Below are positions 1-8,213 of a stretch of DNA of 64,000 nt, one piece after another. Position 1 is the stretch's first letter. Every line of letters starts with the position of its first letter. The stretch is from Myxococcales bacterium. GTDB lineage: Bacteria; Myxococcota_A; Polyangia; Polyangiales; JADJMO01. The stretch is taken from the NCBI GenBank assembly GCA_016709545.1, contig JADJMO010000008.1:186001-250000 (forward strand), given 5' to 3'. Made by a program: the position numbers and the translations under genes. The notes beneath the pieces were generated by a model, which did not search any database, was not told the origin of the DNA, and was given only the letters and a program-made list of their open reading frames with translations.

Positions 1-407
1 TTGTTGCTCGCCGTGATGGCGCCCTCGGTGCCGCGCTGCAGGACGTCGCCGTTGTTGCTGACGGTGGTGATCTGGCCGAACAGCGAGAGCTCGAAGCCGC
101 CGTAGCCCGTGGTGCGCGCGGGGTGCATCGGCAGCGGCGCGATCGCCATCGCGTACTGCGAGAGGAGCTTGGCCCAGGCTGCGTTGTCGGGGCGGAAGTA
201 GTTCGCGTCGAACCCGCCCGCCGCGTTGCGCTGCACCGTCCCGCACTTGATGCTTGAACTCGTGTCGCAGGTGGTCAGGCGATCCGGCGCCAGATCCATC
301 GGGTTCGCCCGGGCGACGCCTTCTCCGGCGCCGGGCACCGGCAGCACTCCGGCGAACAGGCTGGAACCTGTCGCGAACGCGAAAGCCAAGGTCCGGCGTC
401 GAAGCAT
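1..407 (-). CDS. Secreted protein, N-terminal part only (runs off the window)
   Basis: This is the first 135 residues of a gene that continues past the left edge. It starts at ATG 407 with MLRRRTLAFAFATGSSLFAG, a basic stretch followed by a hydrophobic core, which looks like a signal peptide. The mature part contains two cysteines (TCDTSS, KCGT) and then AMAIAPLPMHPARTTGYGG followed by FELSLFGQITTVSNNGD. The alternation of hydrophobic and polar residues would suit an outer-membrane barrel or other envelope protein, but too little is present to assign a family. It is divergent from trmL, with about 40 bp between the two starts. Confidence 0.6.
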   Translation of the reverse strand, partial: MLRRRTLAFAFATGSSLFAGVLPVPGAGEGVARANPMDLAPDRLTTCDTSSSIKCGTVQRNAAGGFDANYFRPDNAAWAKLLSQYAMAIAPLPMHPARTTGYGGFELSLFGQITTVSNNGDVLQRGTEGAITASN

Positions 408-448
408 GGTCGTTGGCAAGCTAAAGGGAGCGTCCCGAGACCGTCAAG

Positions 449-979
449 ATGGCTCAGCGACCCCGCCTCCGTGTCCCCCCTGCCACGCCACCCTTCCACG
501 TGGTGCTCCTGGAGCCAGAAATCCCCCCGAACACGGGAAACGTGGCCCGAATCTGCGCGGCGACCACCTCCCCCCTCCACCTGGTGGGGCCCCTCGGATT
601 TCGCATCGACGAGCACGCCGTCCGGAGGGCCGGGCTGGACTACTGGCACCTGGTCGACCTGCGAAGACACCTTGACTTCCCCCACTTCGTCCATGCTTTC
701 GGGCAGGAATCGCCCGGCGGGAGGCGGCTCCTCTTCACGGCCCACGCCCGGACGAGCCTGTACGACGCCGAAATCCGGCCGGGAGACGCCCTCGTGTTCG
801 GTCGGGAGTCGGTCGGGCTGCCCGAGGAGCTCTGCGCTGCCCACCCGGACGACTGCGTCGGCATCCCCACGAGCGGGGGCGTCCGCTCCCACAACCTGGC
901 CAACGCGGTCAGCATCGCCGTCTACGAGGCGCTGCGACGCACCGGCGCGCTCTCCCGGCCGTTCGCCGAGGATTCGTGA
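449..979 (+). CDS. trmL: tRNA (cytidine/uridine-34 2'-O)-methyltransferase, TrmL type
   Basis: A 176-residue SPOUT-fold methyltransferase that uses S-adenosylmethionine to methylate the ribose of the tRNA wobble base in the cytoplasm. Family signatures seen are LLEPEIPPNTGNVARIC near residue 20, LVGPLGFRIDE, FGRESVGLPEEL near residue 112 and the C-terminal knot segment SHNLANAVSIAVYEALRR. Length and motif order match TrmL/YibK, with a short proline-rich N-terminal extension. The gene stands alone, divergent from the secreted protein and about 40 bp ahead of the MlaE permease pair. TrmL is distinguished from the larger TrmH/TrmJ proteins by its minimal SPOUT-only length. Confidence 0.92.
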   Translation: MAQRPRLRVPPATPPFHVVLLEPEIPPNTGNVARICAATTSPLHLVGPLGFRIDEHAVRRAGLDYWHLVDLRRHLDFPHFVHAFGQESPGGRRLLFTAHARTSLYDAEIRPGDALVFGRESVGLPEELCAAHPDDCVGIPTSGGVRSHNLANAVSIAVYEALRRTGALSRPFAEDS

Positions 980-1017
980 GAGCTCACCGCGCACCGTTGC
1001 GATAGAGTGACGGCGCG

Positions 1018-1827
1018 ATGGCGGGCGGTTCGGTCCTCGAGACCACAGACGACAAGCGCGGCGTCGCGTACACGACGGGCTCCGGCTTCCTGCGCATCAG
1101 CGAGCTCGTCGGGGGCTTCGCGCTGCTCTTCGGCCGCATCGCCGCGCGCCTGCTCACGTTCCGGTTCGACCGCGAGCAGACGTTCATGAACCTCTACAAG
1201 ATGGGGGTGAAGTCGATCCCCATCGTGGCGGTGACCGCGCTGTTCACGGGCGCCATCATGGTCATCCAGGCCGCGCCGCTGGTGCAGCGGTACCAGGCGT
1301 ACGGCCTCCTCGGGTGGGGCGCGGGGTTCGGCACGCTGCGCGAGATCGGGCCGCTGCTCACCGCGCTGATGATCAGCGGGCGCGTCGGCGCCAACAACGC
1401 CGCCGAGCTCGGCACCATGTCGGTCACCGAGCAGATCGACGCGATGCGCACGCTCGCCATCGATCCGGTGGCCTACCTCGTCGCGCCGCGGTTCGTCGCC
1501 ATCGTCATCACCTTGTTCTGCTCCACACTCGTGGCCGACTTCCTGGCGCTGTTCGGCGCGGCGTACAGCGCGGGCCCTCTGCTCGGGGTCGATCCGCAGG
1601 TGTTCTACAACGGCCTCACGGCGGGGCTCCTCAACTTCGGGGACGTGGCGCACGGCCTCGTGAAGAGCGTCGCGTTCGGCGCGATGATCGCCCTCTCCTC
1701 GTGCTTCTTCGGCCTCAACGTGCAGGGCGGCGCGCCGGGCGTCGGGCGCGCGGTCAACGCCACCGTCGTCGTGAGCGCCGCGAGCATCTTCGTGATCGAC
1801 TACTTCGTCTCGGCCCTGGGCACCTGA
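1018..1827 (+). CDS. MlaE/YrbE-family ABC transporter permease (first of pair)
   Basis: A 269-residue inner-membrane permease of the MlaE family, which moves phospholipids or other lipids between inner membrane and periplasmic carrier as part of Mla/Mce-type transporters. The conserved core EIGPLLTALMISGRVGA lies near residues 108-124, followed by the family's E-x-G-x-M-x-V-T-E-Q-x-D-A segment and DPVAYLVAPRFVA. Five or so hydrophobic segments follow an amphipathic N-terminus. The start is ATG 1018. The next permease begins 1 nt after this stop, so the two are co-translated. No ATPase or MCE-domain gene is seen next to them, although family members normally need both. Confidence 0.9.
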   Translation: MAGGSVLETTDDKRGVAYTTGSGFLRISELVGGFALLFGRIAARLLTFRFDREQTFMNLYKMGVKSIPIVAVTALFTGAIMVIQAAPLVQRYQAYGLLGWGAGFGTLREIGPLLTALMISGRVGANNAAELGTMSVTEQIDAMRTLAIDPVAYLVAPRFVAIVITLFCSTLVADFLALFGAAYSAGPLLGVDPQVFYNGLTAGLLNFGDVAHGLVKSVAFGAMIALSSCFFGLNVQGGAPGVGRAVNATVVVSAASIFVIDYFVSALGT

Positions 1828-1828
1828 C

Positions 1829-2677
1829 GTGGCCGCGAACGAGCCGCTGAGTTCGCGCGCGGAGGATCTCGCGCCGCCGCCGAAGGAGCCGGGGTTCGTG
1901 CACCAGCTCGGGGCGTTCGCGATCGAGGCCTTCGGTCAGGCGCGCGACCTCTACTCCGTGTTCGTGCGGACCCTCTACTACTCGGTCTACGGGCGCCGCG
2001 AGAAGGGCATGTTCGCCCAGCAGGTGTTCGAGCAGGGCAACCAGTCGGTCTTCTTCCTGACCGTGTTCATGGGGTTCTTCGGGATGATCCTGGTGTTCCA
2101 GGCGGGCGTGCAGGCGCTCCGCGTGGTGCCCGATCTCACGCTGCTCGGGGCCACGTTCCTCCAGCTGCTGGTGCGAGACCTCGCGGCCTCCATCGGCGCG
2201 CTCATGCTGGCGACGCGCGTCGGCGCGGGCATCGCCGCCGAGATCGGCTCGATGGTGGTGACCGAGCAGGTCGACGCGCTGCGCATGTGCGCGGCCGACC
2301 CGATCGAGTATCTCGTCGTGCCGCGCTTCAAGGCGGGCATCGTGGCCACGACGGCGGTCATCATCTGGAGCGCCGGCGTCGCGTTCGTGAGCGGCATGCT
2401 CACCGCGTGGGTCTATTTCGGCGTCAACCCGCGCACGTTCGCCAACCTCGGCATGGTCGGCCACGGCGACCTCATCGTCGGCCTCACCAAGTGCCTCGCC
2501 TACGGCGCGGCGATCCCGATCGTGAGCGCGCAGTCGGGGCTGAGCACCTTCGGCGGGAGCGAGGGCGTCGGGTCGGCCACCACCCGCGCCGTCGTCAACT
2601 CCTCGCTCGCGGTCATCATCCTCAACTTCTTCATCAGCGCCGCCGGCCTCATCCTGTTCCCGGGCGCGACGCAGTGA
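1829..2677 (+). CDS. MlaE/YrbE-family ABC transporter permease (second of pair)
   Basis: A 282-residue paralogue of the upstream permease, starting at GTG 1829. It carries the same core (MLATRVGAGIAAEIGSMVV, then TEQVDALRMCAADPIEYLVV) and ends with a hydrophobic helix, FFISAAGLILFPGA. The N-terminal 30 residues are polar and proline-rich. Two adjacent YrbE-type permeases are typical of Mce-type loci in actinobacteria and of some deltaproteobacterial lipid transporters, where they form a heterodimer. A pair therefore points to a heterodimeric lipid transporter rather than the single-MlaE system of E. coli. Its stop overlaps the GTG start of the phosphoesterase. Confidence 0.9.
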   Translation: MAANEPLSSRAEDLAPPPKEPGFVHQLGAFAIEAFGQARDLYSVFVRTLYYSVYGRREKGMFAQQVFEQGNQSVFFLTVFMGFFGMILVFQAGVQALRVVPDLTLLGATFLQLLVRDLAASIGALMLATRVGAGIAAEIGSMVVTEQVDALRMCAADPIEYLVVPRFKAGIVATTAVIIWSAGVAFVSGMLTAWVYFGVNPRTFANLGMVGHGDLIVGLTKCLAYGAAIPIVSAQSGLSTFGGSEGVGSATTRAVVNSSLAVIILNFFISAAGLILFPGATQ

Positions 2678-3339
2678 GCGTGCGGCGGTTCGCGGCCATC
2701 GGGGACGTGCACGCCGAGGACGGCCGACTGGCCAAGGCGCTCGAGCGGCTCGCCCTCTACCGCCTCGACGCGATCCTGTGCGTGGGCGACGTGGTCGACG
2801 GCCGCGGCGACCCGGCCCGCTGCTGCCGGCTCCTGCAGAAGGCTCGGGTCCAGACCGTGCGCGGCAACCACGAGCGCTGGCTGGTCAACGGCGAGATGCG
2901 CGACCTGCCCATGGCGACCGCCGACATGACCATGGACGCGGGGAGCTGGGCGTTCCTCGCGCAGCTGCCGGCCACCCGCCGCATCGACACCATCGCGGGG
3001 CCGCTGCTGCTCTGCCACGGGATCGGCGACGACGACATGGCGCGGGTGCTGCCCGACGATCCGCTCACCGAGCTCGGCCCGCTCGCGCAGCTCCTGGCCA
3101 GCGACTACGAGATCGTGCTCGGCGGCCACACCCACCAGCGGATGGTGCGCGGCGCGTCGGGGCTCACGCTGCTCAACGCCGGCACCCTCGCGCCCGACGG
3201 CGGCGCGCACGTCCTCATCTGCGACCTCGAGCAGCGCGCGGTCGAGTTCCTCGACTTCGACGGTGACGAGCACCTCGTCGACGGACCGCGCTACGAGTTC
3301 GGGCGCCCCGGCGACGACATCTGGGGCGGCAGCTGGTGA
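2674..3339 (+). CDS. Calcineurin-like metallophosphoesterase, YfcE/MJ0936 type
   Basis: A 221-residue cytoplasmic metallophosphoesterase expected to bind two metal ions. Motifs seen in order: GDVHAED (D11, H13), GDVVDGRGD (D39), GNHERW (N65, H66), CHGIGDDD and GGHTHQR, which are the five metal-ligand blocks of the family. Compact proteins like this cleave small phosphodiesters, but the substrate cannot be read from sequence. The start is taken as GTG 2674, which overlaps the previous TGA as GTGA, a coupling used several times in this window. Translational coupling ties it to the permease pair. Confidence 0.87.
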   Translation: MSVRRFAAIGDVHAEDGRLAKALERLALYRLDAILCVGDVVDGRGDPARCCRLLQKARVQTVRGNHERWLVNGEMRDLPMATADMTMDAGSWAFLAQLPATRRIDTIAGPLLLCHGIGDDDMARVLPDDPLTELGPLAQLLASDYEIVLGGHTHQRMVRGASGLTLLNAGTLAPDGGAHVLICDLEQRAVEFLDFDGDEHLVDGPRYEFGRPGDDIWGGSW

Positions 3340-3360
3340 GCGGCGGCTCACCGAGAGGCC

Positions 3361-3594
3361 TCACTCGTCGGTGACGAGCTTGTCGACCGCGTGCACCGGC
3401 GCGCCGTCGCCGGCCATCAGCGGCGCGATCGCCGAGAGCACGAGGCGGTGACGCGCGAGCGTGCCCTTGCCGGCGAACAGCGGGCTCTTGACCTCGATCG
3501 AGAAGTGCCCGCCGCCGTGCGCGGACACCTGCACCACCGCGCCCGGGAGGGCCGTGACGATGCGCGTTTCGAGCTCTTGCGTGACGTCGGCCAT
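3361..3594 (-). CDS. BolA/IbaG-family protein
   Basis: A 77-residue BolA-like protein. Family features are the N-terminal helix with QELETRIVTALPGAVVQV, the GGHFSIEVKSPLFAGK segment with the histidine used with monothiol glutaredoxins for [2Fe-2S] binding, the LARHRLVLSAIAPLM helix and the closing PVHAVDKLVT. The short length and lack of an N-terminal extension fit the IbaG/BolA3 branch more than E. coli BolA. The likely role is Fe-S trafficking or stress response, known only from the family. It is convergent with the phosphoesterase (21 nt gap) and lies just upstream of the ligase gene on the same strand. Confidence 0.88.
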   Translation of the reverse strand: MADVTQELETRIVTALPGAVVQVSAHGGGHFSIEVKSPLFAGKGTLARHRLVLSAIAPLMAGDGAPVHAVDKLVTDE

Positions 3595-3626
3595 GCGCGG
3601 ACTCTAGCCCGAACGCCGACGGTCGG

Positions 3627-5084
3627 TCACCACTCCTCGTCCTCGACGAAGCCCGCCTCGCGCTGGGAAGCGATGCGGCGATCGGCGTCGCGCCAGGCGG
3701 CGGCGGGCGAGGGGAACGCGGCCTTCTTCTCGGGGCCGGTTCCCTTCTTGATCAGCAGCGTGCGGCCGACGAGCGCGATCGACCACACGTCGTCGCCGCG
3801 GCGGAACGTGCGCGCCGTCCGCTCGTCGGTCGAAGCAGACGGGCTCGGCGCGTTCGTGCTCTCTGCAGCCGGCGGGCTCGGCGCTGCCGGTGCGGCGGCG
3901 GTCGGCGCTGGACTGGTCGGGACGGCCGCCTTCACCGGTGGCGGCGCTGGAATCGGGCCGACGGGGCGGGCGGCACCCTTCGCGATCGGCGTCCAGCGCA
4001 CGTCGTCGCGCACGCCGACGTAGCTCGGGAAGCGCGGCACGCCGTCCTGGCTGAGCTCCTGGAAGCGATAGGTGACGATGGCGCCGATGGGCGGGGGATC
4101 GCGGCGCTCGTCGTCGGAGAGGCCGGTGCCCACCGAGAAGCGCGTGCCGTCGGGCATCTCGCAGTCGAGCGCGCCGAGGCGTCCCTTGTGACGTCCGGCG
4201 CCGGGCAGGTGTCCGACCACGCGCGCCTCGGCGTCGTGGAAGGTCTTCACCTTGAGCAGCGTGTGCGAGCGGCCGATCTCGTACCGGGAGCGCGGCTTGC
4301 GCAGCATGAGCCCCTCGCCGCCGAGGCCTTCGACGTGGGCGAGGGCCTCGCGCAGGTGGTCGGTGCCGCGACAGAGCTCGTGGGGGTGGGCCTCGACGTG
4401 CGCGAGCCCGGCGGCGCCGATCGTCTCGCCGAGGGCCGCGAGGCGGTCCTCGAACGGCGCGTCCATCGCGGGGGCGTCGAACACGACGTAGCGGATCTCC
4501 TTCCAGAGATCGGAGCGGTCCTGGCGGCGCACGATGCTGACCGTGCGCTGGAAGCGCTTGCGACCGCCGAACAGCTCGCCGTCGAGCGGGGTGCTCGGGA
4601 GGCCCTCGAGGAACCAGTCCGGCGCGAAGAGCTGGTTGCCGAGGCGCGACAGGATGCGCGTGCCGTCCCAGTAGGCGCGCACGCCGTCGAGCTTCTCGCT
4701 CATCCACCAGCCGGTGAGATCGACGTGCGGCTCCCAGGGGTGCGCGAGGAGCAGCGGGGGCACGCCCGCCTCGGACTTGCCGCCGCTGGGCTTGCTCCCC
4801 CCCGAGACGCGGGTCGGGTGCGGGGCGTCGGTCGCGCCGATGCGCGCGTTCTCGACGGCCTCTCCGCGGAGCTTGCGCAGGTGCTTGCACGAGCGGCGCT
4901 CGATCCCCGCAGACTGGTTGCGCCATGCGGGGCAGCTGCAGGAATAGACGCCGCCGGTGTTGCGCAGCACGTACGGGGTCGCCCCCGAGCCCTGCATTTC
5001 CCGGCTCTCGCCGTCGGGGATGTCGTCGAGCGGGGTGAGGTCTTCTTCGGATGTCTCGGTGTCGTCGATCTCGTCGTCGCTCAC
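3627..5084 (-). CDS. ATP-dependent DNA ligase with SWIM zinc finger and WGR-like tail
   Basis: A 485-residue multidomain protein. After an acidic N-terminus, residues about 35-75 form a SWIM zinc finger (CSCPAW ... SCKHLRKL). Then comes a minimal ATP-dependent ligase adenylation domain: motif I EKLDGVRAYW with the adenylated lysine, motif III YVVFDAPA, motif IV GEGLMLRKP and motif V LLKVKTFHDAEARVVGH. An OB-fold region (FSVGTGL ... GAIVTYRFQE) follows. After a proline/alanine-rich linker the last 60 residues (RRGDDVWSIALVGRTLLIKK ... FPSPAAAW ... GF) resemble a WGR domain. SWIM and WGR modules bind nucleic acid in other proteins, so a repair role is likely. The GTG 5084 start lies just after the rhomboid stop; there is no strong ribosome-binding site. 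Confidence 0.83.
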   Translation of the reverse strand: MSDDEIDDTETSEEDLTPLDDIPDGESREMQGSGATPYVLRNTGGVYSCSCPAWRNQSAGIERRSCKHLRKLRGEAVENARIGATDAPHPTRVSGGSKPSGGKSEAGVPPLLLAHPWEPHVDLTGWWMSEKLDGVRAYWDGTRILSRLGNQLFAPDWFLEGLPSTPLDGELFGGRKRFQRTVSIVRRQDRSDLWKEIRYVVFDAPAMDAPFEDRLAALGETIGAAGLAHVEAHPHELCRGTDHLREALAHVEGLGGEGLMLRKPRSRYEIGRSHTLLKVKTFHDAEARVVGHLPGAGRHKGRLGALDCEMPDGTRFSVGTGLSDDERRDPPPIGAIVTYRFQELSQDGVPRFPSYVGVRDDVRWTPIAKGAARPVGPIPAPPPVKAAVPTSPAPTAAAPAAPSPPAAESTNAPSPSASTDERTARTFRRGDDVWSIALVGRTLLIKKGTGPEKKAAFPSPAAAWRDADRRIASQREAGFVEDEEW

Positions 5085-5112
5085 GGGAGGCAGTCTAGGC
5101 CTCCCGGGAACG

Positions 5113-6015
5113 TCAGTGGACGAGGAACGCCGCCGTCCACGCGCCGACCAGGGCGACCACGGTGGCGGCGAGGTAGGCGCGCTGCACGTTGGCCGACGTG
5201 GGACCCGTGGGCGCACCGATGCGGGTGACGATGCCGAGCCCCGCGCCCGCGGCGAACCCGAGGACGTGCGCCCAGACGTCGGAGTGGGGCGAGGCGCCGA
5301 GCATGCCGAGGAGGGCGAGGCCGCCGACGATCGGGCCGACGCGGTCGGTCCAGCGACGGACCCCCTGGGCGCGGTTCTGCACGAGCTGCGAGGCCGAGAG
5401 GAGACCGACGATGGCGAACACCGCCGTGGACGCGCCGATCGACCGGTGCGGCTGGTGGAGCACGAACAGATGGACCGCGGTGTTGAACAGGTTGCCGAGC
5501 GTACCGGCGAGCAGCGCGAGGAAGAGGCCCTTGCCCGGGCCCACGCGGCGCACGAGGAACGTGAGGAACACGGCGCCGGCGAGGGCGTTGCCGACCACGT
5601 GCCCCGCGTCGGCGTGGAGCGTGAGCGCGGTGATGGCGCGGTGCCACTGGCCGAACATCGAGACCAGGCGGTCGTCGGAGGTGCCGTAGACGAAGAAGCG
5701 GCTCGCGTGCGAAGCGGGGCCGGTCACGAAGGCGAAGAACGCGGCGAGCAGGCCCATGGCCAGCGGGCCGACGAGGGTGGCGTCGGGGTAGGCGAGCCGC
5801 TCGCGGACGGCGCGCGGCCGGACGAAATCGCGGTTCTCCTCCTCGTACGAGCGCAGGGCGTCGACCGAGCGGTCCACGTCGCGCGCGGCGACGCTGAAAT
5901 AGAAGCCGTCGGGCCGGGTGGTGAGGCCGTGGTCGATCTCCATCGAGCGGAGCACGAGGGAGTACTCGCTCAGCAGGCGGCGATCACGAATGGGGCCGAT
6001 GAGCCCGAGGTCCAT
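5113..6015 (-). CDS. Rhomboid-family intramembrane serine protease
   Basis: A 300-residue inner-membrane protein. A soluble N-terminal part of about 80 residues (starting MDLGLIGPIRDRRLL) is followed by at least six hydrophobic segments. Rhomboid signatures are WHRAITALTLHADAGHVVGN in the L1/TM2 region, the catalytic serine in GASTAVFAIVG, and the histidine in WAHVLGFAAGAGLG near the C-terminus. Catalytic Ser and His are both present, so the protein should be active; substrates are unknown. The usual GxSG is GAST here, a minor deviation. The ligase gene follows after 28 nt on the same strand. Confidence 0.88.
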   Translation of the reverse strand: MDLGLIGPIRDRRLLSEYSLVLRSMEIDHGLTTRPDGFYFSVAARDVDRSVDALRSYEEENRDFVRPRAVRERLAYPDATLVGPLAMGLLAAFFAFVTGPASHASRFFVYGTSDDRLVSMFGQWHRAITALTLHADAGHVVGNALAGAVFLTFLVRRVGPGKGLFLALLAGTLGNLFNTAVHLFVLHQPHRSIGASTAVFAIVGLLSASQLVQNRAQGVRRWTDRVGPIVGGLALLGMLGASPHSDVWAHVLGFAAGAGLGIVTRIGAPTGPTSANVQRAYLAATVVALVGAWTAAFLVH

Positions 6016-6300
6016 GGATGCTCAGCATGTGGCGCCCCGGGCGCCCTGTCAGCCCCCCTGTTTTGCTAGTGCGCTTTGCTGCCACGTGGGTGAAACCGCA
6101 CTCCACGACCGTGCATCGCGCGCGAGGGTCTGCGCCGGCCGCGACGGTGCATCGCGTCTCCGTCTCTGGAACGTCCGCACCAAGCGGCGGCAGCTCCCGC
6201 CGCGAAGCGGCGCGCGGGGGCGTTCGGCGGGTCTGTGACGCGCCGAGCCGCAGGCGAGGAGCGGCACGGCCACCGAACCCCGGGGGGCGCGAGCCCCCCG
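6016..6300. other. Intergenic region, mostly without recognisable features
   Basis: This stretch of 285 bases separates the rhomboid start from the stop codon of the barrel gene. No convincing gene is seen. It would hold the rhomboid promoter, but no clear -10/-35 pair can be picked out. The segment 6227-6270 has the GAGCCGCAGGCGA wording that also appears in the 68-bp repeats at 8208-8412, so it may be a degenerate relative of that family. The right end is a perfect hairpin listed separately. Confidence 0.5.
6281..6300. terminator. Perfect GC hairpin directly after the barrel gene
   Basis: CGGGGGGC at 6281-6288 and GCCCCCCG at 6293-6300 form an 8-bp perfect stem around a GCGA tetraloop (a GNRA-type loop when read on the plus strand). 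It touches the stop codon of the reverse-strand barrel gene (6301-6303). Position suggests transcript end formation or 3' protection, but there is no T-tract, so it is not a classical intrinsic terminator. Confidence 0.5.
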
Positions 6301-7377
6301 CTACAAATCAAACCGGCCGCCGAGGGTCAAGCCGGTGAACGAGTAGGTGGAGCGGGCGCTGTCGGGGATGCTGCAGTCGCCGCCGCCGCACCCGCCGTTC
6401 GAGTCCTGCTTGCGGGAGAACATCCCGACGACGCCGGCCACGCCGAGGTCGAGCTGGACGTGGCGCGAGGGGTTGAGCGCAATGCCCACCCCGAGGCGCA
6501 GGATGTCCCAGCCGCCGAACTGGTAGTGACCCATCGGCGAGGCCGACGAGGCCGAGGAGATGTTCCCCGGCATGGTGCTGGTGGTCGAGTAGTAGGGGAC
6601 CTCGAGCCAGCGGTAGCCCATGCCGAGATCGAAGGTGAAGCCGAGCGGCCCGCGCGGGTTGGTGTTGGCCTTCATCCCGAGGCCGAGGCCGTGGCTCGTG
6701 GCCTTCTCGTCGTTGGCGGCCGAGAAGCGGCCGTACTCGTAGAAGCCGTAGGCCATCCACGCGGGCGAGAACCGGTAGCCGAGGTCGACCTGCAGGGCGG
6801 TGCCACCGCCGAGCGTGTCGCGCATGCCCTGCGAACCCTTGTAGTACTCGCTGTTCTCGCCGGGGCGCAGGAAGTTGAGTCGCAGGCCGACGGCCCAGGT
6901 CTCGCGGAAGGGAACGGCGCGCGGGTGGTGGGCGAGGGCCGGGTGGTCGTAGGCGGGCGGCGGCGCGTACACCGCGGGCGGCGGGGGCGCGGGCTTGGGG
7001 GCCACCACGATCGTGGTGACAGGGGGCGGCGCAGGGGTGACAGGGGGGGGTGCGGTCGTGCCGCCGCCACCGCCGATCACGATCTTGCCCGAGACCTGGA
7101 GGCTCAGGAACTGCGACCACTGGAGGACCTTGAGCTCGCCGCTCGGGAGCTTGAGCGTGACGTGGTCGCCCGGGACCACTTCCTGAATCGTGCCGGTGAG
7201 CACGTCGGACGTGCCGGGTGCGCCGGGGACGACCGGCGGTAGGGTCGCCGTGCCCACGTCACCGACCTGCGGGACCTCGCCGCAGAACCAGCCGGTGCAT
7301 TCCTCGGCGTGGGCCGAGGCGCTGACGAAGGGGGCCGCGAGGGCGGTGAGGGCGACGAAGGCGATCGAGGTGCGCAT
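6301..7377 (-). CDS. Outer-membrane beta-barrel protein with proline-rich linker
   Basis: 358 residues starting at ATG 7377. The N-terminus MRTSIAFVALTALAAPFVSA is a signal peptide ending near SAHA. Residues about 25-100 form a small domain (two cysteines in CTGWFCGEVP, then a beta-rich stretch, TGTIQEVVPGDHVTLKLPSG). A proline-rich spacer (PPPVTPAPPPVTT, PPPPAVYAPPP) leads to about 220 residues of alternating strands such as WAVGLRLNFL, MAYGFYEYGRF and FTFDLGMGYRWLEV, ending in LGGRFDL with a terminal hydrophobic residue, as in porin-like barrels. Exact family and cargo are unknown. It is divergent from the lipoprotein at 7584 across a 206-bp region. Confidence is for the envelope location rather than function. 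Confidence 0.72.
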   Translation of the reverse strand: MRTSIAFVALTALAAPFVSASAHAEECTGWFCGEVPQVGDVGTATLPPVVPGAPGTSDVLTGTIQEVVPGDHVTLKLPSGELKVLQWSQFLSLQVSGKIVIGGGGGTTAPPPVTPAPPPVTTIVVAPKPAPPPPAVYAPPPAYDHPALAHHPRAVPFRETWAVGLRLNFLRPGENSEYYKGSQGMRDTLGGGTALQVDLGYRFSPAWMAYGFYEYGRFSAANDEKATSHGLGLGMKANTNPRGPLGFTFDLGMGYRWLEVPYYSTTSTMPGNISSASSASPMGHYQFGGWDILRLGVGIALNPSRHVQLDLGVAGVVGMFSRKQDSNGGCGGGDCSIPDSARSTYSFTGLTLGGRFDL

Positions 7378-7583
7378 GGCGGGGCTCCGTGCCTGGGGTC
7401 TTCGCAAGAAGCGTGCGCGCTGGGACCCCCTTTGGCAAGCGACGAAAACCCCCCGACCAGACCAGGTCGTGAACCCCCGGCCACGGTGCGCTGCGGCGAC
7501 ACTCCCAGGGAGTTGGTGTAGAACGCCGCCTTCGTTGCATGGGTCGCCCTCGGCGCCCGTCTGATCGCTCTGGAGGATCCCGC

Positions 7584-8213
7584 ATGACCCGCACGTCGAT
7601 GTTCCTTGCCCTCGGTCTCGCGCTCGGCACGTCCGCCTGCGTCGTCAGGGAAGCCCCACCGCCCCAGCCGCAGCCCAACGGCGCAGCGCCCGCGCCCACG
7701 CCTGCACCGACCGCGGCGCCGGCCCCGACCCCCGCTCCCACGGCCGCGCCTGCGCCCACCCCCGTCGGTGGTCCGACCGCGGCGCCCGCGCCCACCCCGA
7801 TGCCGTTGCCCGGGGGCTTCCCGACCGGTCTTCCTGGCGGCACGCCGGCTCCTGGCGGCACGCCGGCTCCGGGCGGCGCCAAGCCGGGCCTCACGATCCC
7901 GGGCGTCTGCGTGCCGATTGGCTCGTGGACCAAGAAGTTCGACAACGGCATCCCCGCGAGCGGCACGGTCGACATCGGCACCCCGGTGCTCTTCAACCAG
8001 TTCCCGGTCAGCGACGGCGTCGTGGTCGGAACCATGCCCGCCGGCACGCTCAAGGGCACCGGCGCGATGACCTCGACCAACGACCTCAGCGTCGACGTCA
8101 CCAACGGCGGCTACGTGCTCAGCTACACGTGCAAGTTCGGCAGTAACTGCACCGAGGGCACCTGCACCACCACCAAGGGCGGCCTCGGCGGGTTCAAGCT
8201 GCAGAAGAAGTGA
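7584..8213 (+). CDS. Secreted lipoprotein with Pro/Ala-Thr repeats
   Basis: 209 residues starting at ATG 7584, chosen because GGAGG lies 7 nt upstream (7572-7576). MTRTSMFLALGLALGTSAC is a lipoprotein signal peptide with the lipobox at C19. Residues 25-95 are low complexity, with repeated A-P-A-P-T-P units and then GGTPAPGGTPAPGG, a typical cell-wall or outer-membrane spacer. The C-terminal 110 residues make a small beta-rich domain with three cysteines (CKFGSNC, GTC) and the segment GVCVPIGSWTKKFDNG. No family was recognised. The stop codon TGA is the first element of the 68-bp repeat array, so the 3' end abuts or was replaced by that element. Confidence 0.7.
   Translation: MTRTSMFLALGLALGTSACVVREAPPPQPQPNGAAPAPTPAPTAAPAPTPAPTAAPAPTPVGGPTAAPAPTPMPLPGGFPTGLPGGTPAPGGTPAPGGAKPGLTIPGVCVPIGSWTKKFDNGIPASGTVDIGTPVLFNQFPVSDGVVVGTMPAGTLKGTGAMTSTNDLSVDVTNGGYVLSYTCKFGSNCTEGTCTTTKGGLGGFKLQKK

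Noticed and set aside
1754..2464. Long reverse-strand frames antisense to the MlaE genes and similar ones throughout the window
   Set aside because: Such frames arise from high GC content and have Arg/His/Gly/Pro-rich, motif-free translations opposite well-supported genes.
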